From an uncultured Collinsella sp. (lineage in GTDB: Bacteria; Actinomycetota; Coriobacteriia; Coriobacteriales; Coriobacteriaceae), in contig CAADUS010000197.1 in NCBI GenBank assembly GCA_900752275.1, positions 1 through 10,464 on the forward strand: a DNA stretch of 10,464 nt, given 5' to 3'. Both the position numbers and the translations under genes were made by a program. Numbering within the stretch: the stretch's first letter is position 1; every line of letters starts with the position of its first letter. A model generated the notes under the pieces. That model worked only from the letters and a program-made list of their open reading frames with translations, was not told the DNA's origin and did not search any database. This document shows positions 1-3,847 of this stretch, piece by piece.

Positions 1-676
1 AAAGGCGCGTCTGGGGTCGCTCGCCCATCCCCCATCGTTGGCGGATCTCCTGGGCGGGCGGACTCACACGGTAGTCCCCGTCCATCATCTGCTTGAGCAG
101 CTTGGCGGTCACGCGTGCATCGGCTAGGGCGCTGTGGGCATGGCCCGTCGACTCGTCGAACTCGATGCCAAACCACGTCGCCGCGTCGCCCAACGAGACG
201 TGCCCATGGCTGCCAACGTCCATGATCGAGGTGTAAAACGCCTGCAAGTCGGCCCAGTCCGTAGGAAATGAGGAAAGGTCGATGCGCTTTGCCTGGCACT
301 CGGTCAAAAGCTGTCGGCGGTCCGCCCCGCTCCAGCAAACCACCTGAGCGGAGTAGCGACCGATCCAATCGCCGAGCCTTTTAATCACCACGTAGAGCGG
401 ATCGGCCATCGTGGTGTCCACGGCCGATATCCCTGTAAGCTCGCGGACGGGGAACGCAACGCCTTCGGTAAATTCCGTCTGCACAAACTGCGAGAACTCG
501 CCCATCACGTTGCCGCGGTAATCGAGCTTGACGGCGCCGATCTCGATAATCTCGTTGCGCAGCCCGCGGCGCTGGCGCTGTCTTGGCACCGGAGCGAACT
601 CAAAGTCGAGCACGATCTGGCGCGCAAAGTTCGTCGTATCGATAGCCGAGATACACGGCGTCTTTTCAGCTGACAC
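1..676 (-). CDS. DEDDh-family 3'-5' exonuclease (3' end beyond the window)
   Basis: Predicted cytoplasmic 3'-5' exonuclease of the RNase T / DNA polymerase III epsilon-like superfamily. I translated 225 codons from a GTG at 676-674 to the window edge without meeting a stop. Motif ExoI is LDFEF (Asp24 and Glu26 as metal ligands), followed by NEIIEIGAVKL, typical of this fold. A conserved-looking CWSGADRRQLL segment lies mid-protein, and ExoIII is HSALADA, where H-x4-D marks the DEDDh subclass. The GTG start is chosen because GGAGAAAGG (685-693) lies 8 nt upstream and the frame has no nearby ATG. The sequence resembles KapD-like exonucleases, but the substrate (DNA or RNA) cannot be told. The gene is transcribed away from the small ORF at 760, and its leader holds a perfect hairpin (701-721) and a copy of the 30-bp motif. 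The C-terminus is missing from the window. Confidence 0.85.
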   Translation of the reverse strand, partial: MSAEKTPCISAIDTTNFARQIVLDFEFAPVPRQRQRRGLRNEIIEIGAVKLDYRGNVMGEFSQFVQTEFTEGVAFPVRELTGISAVDTTMADPLYVVIKRLGDWIGRYSAQVVCWSGADRRQLLTECQAKRIDLSSFPTDWADLQAFYTSIMDVGSHGHVSLGDAATWFGIEFDESTGHAHSALADARVTAKLLKQMMDGDYRVSPPAQEIRQRWGMGERPQTRL

Positions 677-700
677 GGTTAGGGCCTTTCTCCGTCAATT

Positions 701-721
701 GCCGCTTGTTACATAAGCGGC
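701..721 (-). promoter_or_regulatory. Perfect hairpin in the leader of the exonuclease gene
   Basis: GCCGCTT (701-707), a 7-nt loop, and AAGCGGC (715-721) form a perfect 7-bp inverted repeat. Outer CAAT/ATTG pairs could extend it. It lies between the conserved motif (726-755) and the Shine-Dalgarno of the minus-strand exonuclease, so it would fold near the 5' end of that mRNA or act as an operator. There is no T-run on either side, so it is not an intrinsic terminator. Function is unknown. Confidence 0.4.
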
Positions 722-725
722 TGCA

Positions 726-755
726 TTGCCGTAAGGATAGGCGCCCGTGCAGACA
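726..755 (-). promoter_or_regulatory. Copy 1 of a conserved 30-bp upstream motif
   Basis: This 30-bp stretch matches 1700-1729 at 25 of 30 positions without gaps. The plus-strand core reads TTGCMGTAA followed by ATAGSCGCCCGTGC. Both copies lie about 30-80 nt upstream of the start of a minus-strand gene (exonuclease here, SIMPL gene at 1670), which suggests a promoter or leader element acting leftward. On the minus strand the core contains a -10-like TATCCT here and TATGTT in copy 2, but no convincing shared -35. It also abuts the small plus-strand ORF at 760, so a role there is not excluded. Confidence 0.4.
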
Positions 756-759
756 TGAA

Positions 760-885
760 ATGACCGATCTGATTGATTTCGTGAAGCTCCTGGCCGCTCT
801 GGTCTCGCTCTTCACGGCGCTCATCGGACTTTACAAGGCACTCAAGCAGTGTTCGAGGCATAAAAAGAGGGGTCGACGCCGTTAA
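760..885 (+). CDS. Small one-helix membrane peptide, candidate type I toxin (41 aa)
   Basis: The ORF encodes 41 residues: an N-terminal MTDLIDF, one hydrophobic helix (about residues 7-25, rich in Leu, Ala, Val and Phe, ending IGLY), and a basic tail with KKRGRRR. This layout, a short membrane helix plus a charged C-terminus, is that of Fst/TxpA/holin-like type I toxins, although I cannot assign it to a named family from sequence alone. Support for a real gene comes from the 3' end. A strong plus-strand terminator follows at 910-957, and a minus-strand terminator hairpin overlaps the stop codon (861-897), leaving room for a short antisense RNA. No good Shine-Dalgarno precedes the ATG; weak or sequestered initiation is common in type I toxins, but the start is uncertain. 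Alternatively it is a chance ORF or another small membrane protein. Confidence 0.5.
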   Translation: MTDLIDFVKLLAALVSLFTALIGLYKALKQCSRHKKRGRRR

Positions 886-897
886 GGCATTGACCCC
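861..897 (-). terminator. Intrinsic terminator reading leftward, overlapping the end of the small ORF
   Basis: On the minus strand, GGGGTC (897-892) pairs with GACCCC (874-869), with an inner GCC/GGC pairing. It is followed by TCTTTTTAT (868-861), a good U-tract. It would end either a short antisense RNA starting near 948 or the SIMPL-gene mRNA, whose stop lies about 130 nt upstream. The plus-strand side has no T-run. Confidence 0.6.
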
Positions 898-948
898 CTA
901 ATCTAAGCAACGGCGCTGCCCAGCTAACCACAACTTGGGCTGCCGTCG
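861..948 (-). ncRNA. Candidate antisense RNA of the small membrane-peptide gene
   Basis: Inferred, not recognised as a known RNA family. On the minus strand a possible promoter reads TTGTTG (983-978), a 17-nt spacer, and TAGAAA (960-955), giving a start near 948. The leftward terminator at 861-897 would end an RNA of about 87 nt. It would be fully complementary to the last codons of the 760-885 ORF and to that mRNA's terminator hairpin. This convergent 3'-overlap is the layout of TxpA/RatA-like and Fst-like type I loci. The promoter boxes are only moderate matches to consensus, and the terminator could simply serve the SIMPL gene. Confidence 0.3.
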
Positions 949-957
949 ACTTTTTTT
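910..957 (+). terminator. Intrinsic terminator of the small membrane-peptide gene
   Basis: ACGGC (910-914) and GCCCA (918-922) pair with TGGGC (936-940) and GCCGT (942-946) across a small asymmetric internal loop. The apical loop is 923-935. CGAC and then seven T residues (951-957) follow. This is a clear rightward rho-independent terminator 25 nt after the ORF stop. Nothing else on the plus strand needs it, which supports the 760-885 ORF being transcribed. Confidence 0.7.
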
Positions 958-1028
958 CTACCCACGGGTGTCAGGTTCAACAAATGGTTTTTCAGTCATG
1001 AAGGCTCGACGCTCGCCCGACTCGTCCG

Positions 1029-1670
1029 CTATTCCAGCCACCACTCCACGTCCACGGAACACTCGACCTCGATGGGTTCCGGATCCGGCACCGTTTCCCC
1101 AAGGCCTCCGGATGCCCCATCGGGAGCGCCCATGGCAGCGCAGTACACCGCACCGTAATCCCCCGGCCGGCTGTTATACGAGATATGCTTGATGCCGCCC
1201 AGCTTAGTCCCCGCCGCCGCAGCAAGCGCCTGCGCATTACCGCGAGCGCGCTCAACAGCGCGGGCAATCAGGACGTCCTCCGCCGCGCGCTCATCCGCAA
1301 GTTCAAATCGAATGTTCATGTCGGCATGCGATCCGCAGGTGTTGAGCGCCGTCCACACAGCCGCGCAGTCAATCGAATCGACAGACGCGGCAACCGTGCC
1401 GTACGCATAGTAGTCGTAGCCCACGATGATTGCCCTTTTGCGCGTCGTCTGCGCATAGCAGGTGTACCGGCGACACGTTAACTCGTCATCCAGACCAAAG
1501 AGCGCCAGCGCGGCGGCGACCTTGGCGCGATCGGCGTTGTAATCGTCCAGGCACGCCTCCTTGGTATCAAAGCGGCCGCCAAAGCCAATGCTAAAGATCA
1601 CGCGGTCAGGCATGACCTTATCCTCGATCTGGGCACCAACGCTCACATAACCGATCTTATCCGTTGCCAT
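1029..1670 (-). CDS. SIMPL domain-containing protein (DUF541), 213 aa
   Basis: This is a member of the SIMPL/DUF541 family, whose molecular function is poorly defined. The family signs seen are an N-terminal strand region (IGYVSVGAQIED, then PDRVIFSIGF), a central YDYYAYGTVAASV segment, an Ala-rich helix with many charged residues (AVERARGNAQALAAAAGTK), and a C-terminal IEVECSVDVEWWLE strand, the usual ending of the domain. No signal peptide or membrane segment is visible, so a cytoplasmic location is likely, unlike periplasmic proteobacterial relatives. ATG at 1670-1668 is preferred over a GTG 18 nt upstream because GGAAAGGAC (1678-1686) sits at proper distance only from the ATG. It is probably monocistronic. 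A 30-bp motif shared with the exonuclease gene and a short palindrome lie just upstream. The nearest leftward terminator is at 861-897. Confidence 0.8.
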   Translation of the reverse strand: MATDKIGYVSVGAQIEDKVMPDRVIFSIGFGGRFDTKEACLDDYNADRAKVAAALALFGLDDELTCRRYTCYAQTTRKRAIIVGYDYYAYGTVAASVDSIDCAAVWTALNTCGSHADMNIRFELADERAAEDVLIARAVERARGNAQALAAAAGTKLGGIKHISYNSRPGDYGAVYCAAMGAPDGASGGLGETVPDPEPIEVECSVDVEWWLE

Positions 1671-1699
1671 GGCATCCGTCCTTTCCACAAATGACTACG

Positions 1700-1729
1700 T
1701 TGCAGTAAACATAGCCGCCCGTGCGGACA
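1700..1729 (-). promoter_or_regulatory. Copy 2 of the conserved 30-bp upstream motif
   Basis: This copy matches 726-755 at 25 of 30 positions, ending 30 nt before the SIMPL start codon. On the minus strand it holds a -10-like TATGTT. Read in the same direction, TTGTGT, 17 nt, TTTACT is an alternative weak promoter. The shared core upstream of two unrelated minus-strand genes argues for a promoter or leader element. Confidence 0.4.
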
Positions 1730-1739
1730 CAAAGTTGTG
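1728..1739. promoter_or_regulatory. Short palindrome CACAA-AG-TTGTG upstream of the SIMPL gene
   Basis: Inverted repeat with 5-bp arms and a 2-nt centre overlapping the distal edge of the conserved motif. Copy 1 lacks it, so it could be a gene-specific operator. It is short enough to arise by chance. Confidence 0.2.
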
Positions 1740-1791
1740 CGACGGCGCCGTTGCGGGTCCTGGGGCGCATGTTCCATTTGAGACCTCTACC

Positions 1792-2023
1792 GGAAAACGA
1801 ATCCCATTCTGAGCGTCGAATCCGGGATGCAGTTTCCGCATGCGGCCTCGTTAGGAAAGCATGTCCCACTCTGAGCACTCATTCCGGGGCGCAATTTCCG
1901 CCAGAAACGCCGCCGGGAAAGCGCATCCCGGTTTGGAGCCGAAATCTGGGATGCGGTTTCCGGTTGAGGGCTGTCCGGAAAGCGCGTCCCATTCCGAGTG
2001 GCAATTCCGGGTCACAGTTTCCG
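1792..2023. repeat. Array A: four 62-bp palindromic repeat units
   Basis: Four tandem units start at 1792, 1854, 1916 and 1977 (steps of 62, 62 and 61). Each has a left arm near GGAAAGCGCGTCCC, a loop of about 18 nt, a right arm near GGGATGCAGTTTCC at offset 32, and a linker of about 15 nt. The two arms are near-perfect inverted repeats, so each unit can form a 14-bp hairpin of about 46 nt. A degenerate half-unit may precede the array (about 1756-1776). The last unit ends CACAGTTTCCGC, as does the last unit of array B. The array sits between the divergent SIMPL and AbiEi-like genes. Open frames across it on both strands have repeat-derived composition and no ribosome sites, so I do not call genes there. 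Confidence 0.85.
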
Positions 2024-2215
2024 CAGATACAAGGCGACAGTCCGCCGCCCTTATCACATGCCTTCAAATATGCGATCCAGAAACACAAAACAGCAGATAG
2101 AATGCTCTTTTTCAAAAAGTATACGTCCCGAAACTTACCAAGATTTCATATCCAGTTACCGTTCACGGTCGCCAATTACCGCCCACCGATTCAAACAAGA
2201 AATATGTCGCCAAAA

Positions 2216-2232
2216 GCAGGTCATCTACCTGC
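2216..2232. promoter_or_regulatory. Inverted repeat GCAGGT-N5-ACCTGC
   Basis: Perfect 6-bp arms around a 5-nt centre, about 90 nt upstream of the AbiEi-like start codon. AbiEi-type antitoxins are known to bind inverted repeats in their own promoters, so this is a candidate operator. It is too short to be certain. Confidence 0.25.
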
Positions 2233-2241
2233 ATGGTTAGA

Positions 2242-2263
2242 TTTTGGTCAGCTTTTGGTCAGC
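2242..2263. repeat. Tandem 11-bp direct repeat TTTTGGTCAGC x2
   Basis: Two perfect head-to-tail copies, 2242-2252 and 2253-2263. The 11-bp period puts both on the same face of the helix, as for a pair of regulator sites. They lie 56 nt upstream of the start codon at 2319. They could be a regulatory site or a recent slippage duplication. Confidence 0.5.
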
Positions 2264-2318
2264 TGAGCGGCAAGTTCCAGCTGATACGTTTTTGCTACCC
2301 AAAAGGAGGCGGTAGCTC

Positions 2319-3053
2319 ATGACCCATTGCAATGACCAGCTCATCGACCAACTGCTCACTCAAGCCGAACAAGAGGGGCGCTGCCTGATTCCCCCGAGCA
2401 CGGCGATCCGAAAAGCGCTCCTTCGGCGCGCCGGCGGCACGGTTGTCTCGCCCATGCCGGGGTTGTTTGCGCGAAAAACGCGCTGGGATGAACTCAACCG
2501 AGCGCAACGCCATTGCGAGATTATCCGCGCCCTTGCGATCATCCATCCCGATTGGACGTTCTGCTCGTTTTCGGCAGCATGTCTCCTGAGACTCGAAGTC
2601 TCGTGGCGGCACTTGAACGTCGTGCATGTCTGCAGCTCGACAAAGCCGTCGGCTCGCCCGGGCGTCCGAATCCAGCGGCACCAGATTGAGCCGACCGGTA
2701 CGGTGAATCAAAATGGCGTGTCGACAACGCCGCCCATCCAAACGGTAACGGATTGCCTGCTGCAAACTGGTTTTGCCGACGGCATGCCCATTGCCGATTC
2801 GGCGATCTCAAAGCTTGGTCTAACGCGAGAGCAGCTGATGAGAGCAGCCGAAAAACGAGCGGGTGCTCGCAACGGTCGCGCGGTGCGTACTGCGCTCACC
2901 ACGCTCCAATATGCTGACGCGCGTGCCGAGAGCGGTGGAGAATCAGTCGCCCGCGCCGTCATGATCGAAACCGGCTTCGCACCCGACCAACTGCAATACG
3001 AGCTGACGGACCCCCTCGATTCGACCGAAACCATGCGAACGGATTTTGCCTGA
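2319..3053 (+). CDS. AbiEi antitoxin-like protein, truncated by an in-frame TGA (244 aa)
   Basis: This is the 5' part of a gene whose intact form would be about 331 aa. The start ATG has an ideal AAAAGGAGG (2301-2309) 9 nt upstream. The N-terminal half resembles the winged-helix region of type IV AbiEi antitoxin proteins: RRAGGTVVSPMPGLFARKTRW, then CSFSAACLLRL, where family members have a conserved Ser-Ala-Ala segment. The latter part, GRAVRTALTTLQYADARAES followed by GGES and LQYELTDP, matches the segment that in these proteins leads into a DUF559/VSR-like nuclease-fold domain. The frame stops at TGA (3051-3053) right after MRTDFA, where I expect DFAW, so TGG to TGA is the simplest cause. 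The same frame continues to 3317. No AbiEii-type toxin is adjacent. Family assignment is from remembered patterns; DNA-binding function is inferred. Confidence 0.65.
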   Translation: MTHCNDQLIDQLLTQAEQEGRCLIPPSTAIRKALLRRAGGTVVSPMPGLFARKTRWDELNRAQRHCEIIRALAIIHPDWTFCSFSAACLLRLEVSWRHLNVVHVCSSTKPSARPGVRIQRHQIEPTGTVNQNGVSTTPPIQTVTDCLLQTGFADGMPIADSAISKLGLTREQLMRAAEKRAGARNGRAVRTALTTLQYADARAESGGESVARAVMIETGFAPDQLQYELTDPLDSTETMRTDFA

Positions 3054-3317
3054 GAGCGTCAAGCCAGGGAGCTCACGCTGGGTGAACTCGACGGGCTTGT
3101 CAAATATACCGACCAGACCATGCTCGCAGGACGCACCACGGCCGAGACGCTCGTTGCCGAACGCCAGCGCGAGGCACACCTATCGCTCTACGGTCATCCC
3201 TTGCTGCGCTTTACCATGAACGAGGTCCGCTCGGCAGAAATGCTCGCGAAAAAGCTGCAGACGGCAGGCATCCGGCAAACCACTCTGCCGACATGGCTCA
3301 ACGAGGTTGACCTGTAG
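3054..3317 (+). pseudogene. 3' remnant of the AbiEi-like gene (DUF559/VSR-like nuclease-fold region)
   Basis: Eighty-seven sense codons continue in the frame of the 2319 gene after its TGA and end at TAG (3315-3317). The piece carries LGELDGLVKYTD, resembling the E-x-D-G-x-x-K core of DUF559/VSR-like endonuclease-fold domains, then ETLVAERQREAHLSLYGH and LLRFTMNEV, matching the conserved tail of that domain (an Arg-containing strand followed by the last helix). It has no ribosome-binding site of its own; the first internal ATG is at 3120, after the core motif. The clean reading frame and intact motifs mean the break is recent, due to sequencing error, or tolerated by readthrough. The selenocysteine explanation is unlikely because the position is normally Trp. 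Confidence 0.65.
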
Positions 3318-3353
3318 GGGCTGCTGAGCTTATGCCCTCCTGCCCACCAAACC

Positions 3354-3739
3354 GGGACACACTTTCCGGTTGGCAGCACCCGCGGAAACCAGGGCCCAGA
3401 TTGAGTGCTCAAAACGGGATGTGCTTTCCATATGGCATGCCTAGCGGAAAGCGCGTCCCAGAATGAAGACTCAGAATGAGACGCAGTTTCCGGTTGAAGA
3501 CCGGTCCGGAAAGCATGTCCCGGTTTGAAGCCGAATTCCGGGTTGCAGTTTCCGGTTGAGGGCTGTTCCGGAAAGTGCGTCCCATTCCAGGCGCGGATTC
3601 CGGGATGCACTTTCCGTTTGAAGCTCCAACCGGAAAGTGCATCCCACTCTGGAGCCAAATTCCGGGATGCGCTTTCCGCTAGAGGCTCAAAAGGAAAGCG
3701 CGTCCCATTCTGAGGCTTGAATCCGGAACACAGTTTCCG
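3354..3739. repeat. Array B: six 62-bp palindromic units plus one half-unit
   Basis: Full units start at 3384, 3446, 3508, 3570, 3632 and 3693 (steps of 62, 62, 62, 62 and 61). A preceding right arm (3354-3367) is in exact register at -62. Arms are as in array A. Pairing is kept with base changes on both sides in places: the unit at 3570 has GTGC against GCAC, and the unit at 3446 has GCGTC against GACGC. The linker GGTTGAGGGCTGT (3554-3566) is identical to 1962-1974 of array A and at the same offset, so the arrays are homologous and in the same orientation. The array fills the convergent gap between the AbiEi-like gene and the xdh operon terminator. A 211-codon frame on the minus strand crosses it, but its sequence is repeat-derived and I do not regard it as a gene. 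Confidence 0.9.
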
Positions 3740-3743
3740 CTCC

Positions 3744-3779
3744 AAACAAAAGGCCCCAGCTCGCGATGGAGCTGGGGCC
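3744..3779 (-). terminator. Strong intrinsic terminator of the xdh operon
   Basis: A perfect 11-bp stem, GGCCCCAGCTC (752-762 of the 3000s) with GAGCTGGGGCC (3769-3779), has a 6-nt loop. It is followed on the minus strand by TTTTGTTT (3751-3744). It lies 68 nt after the xdh stop codon, directly against the end of array B. The opposite side has no T-run, so it works leftward. Confidence 0.92.
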
Positions 3780-3847
3780 AAAGGCGCAGCGTATGAAGTT
3801 GATGCTGAGCGCGAACAGCCCATCAGCAATGCCGTCTGCGCCCTACC

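Larger units (their letters stand above)
2024..2300. other. AT-richer intergenic stretch upstream of the AbiEi-like gene
   Basis: This is noticeably more AT-rich than its surroundings and has no credible gene. It contains CTTTTT-c-AAAAAG (near 2104-2116), an inverted repeat GCAGGT/ACCTGC with a 5-nt loop (2216-2232), and a tandem 11-bp repeat (2242-2263). It probably holds the promoter of the gene at 2319, but I found no clear -35/-10 pair. The composition shift might also mark an insertion boundary next to array A. Confidence 0.5.

Noticed and set aside
528..716. A 62-codon plus-strand frame at 528-716
   Set aside because: It is antisense to the exonuclease N-terminus, which carries the LDFEF catalytic motif. 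The peptide shows no features of its own.
992..1481. Overlapping short frames within the SIMPL gene (992-1267 minus, 1185-1481 and 1189-1410 plus)
   Set aside because: They are shadows of the SIMPL coding frame, with no ribosome sites or family features.
3051..3079. Selenocysteine read-through at the TGA, aided by a small hairpin (AGCGT 3055-3059 with ACGCT 3075-3079)
   Set aside because: The position is normally Trp in this family, the stem is only 5 bp with a 15-nt loop unlike a bacterial SECIS, and the adjacent selenium operon uses a cofactor rather than Sec-containing enzymes.
2319..3317. A complete type IV AbiE toxin-antitoxin pair
   Set aside because: No AbiEii-like nucleotidyltransferase lies next to it; the gene is followed by array B and a convergent operon. 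It resembles the orphan AbiEi-like proteins common in actinobacteria.
1792..3739. CRISPR arrays, suggested by regular 62-bp spacing
   Set aside because: The repeated unit is itself a diverging palindrome, the linkers are only about 15 nt and partly conserved between arrays (GGTTGAGGGCTGT), and no cas genes are present.
3194..3829. A 211-codon minus-strand open frame across array B, and similar frames across array A (1721-2266 plus, 1851-2115 minus)
   Set aside because: The translations are recurrent repeat-derived peptides (such as SEWDALSG, MRFPVEG) that change frame because 62 is not a multiple of three. There are no ribosome sites or recognisable domains.
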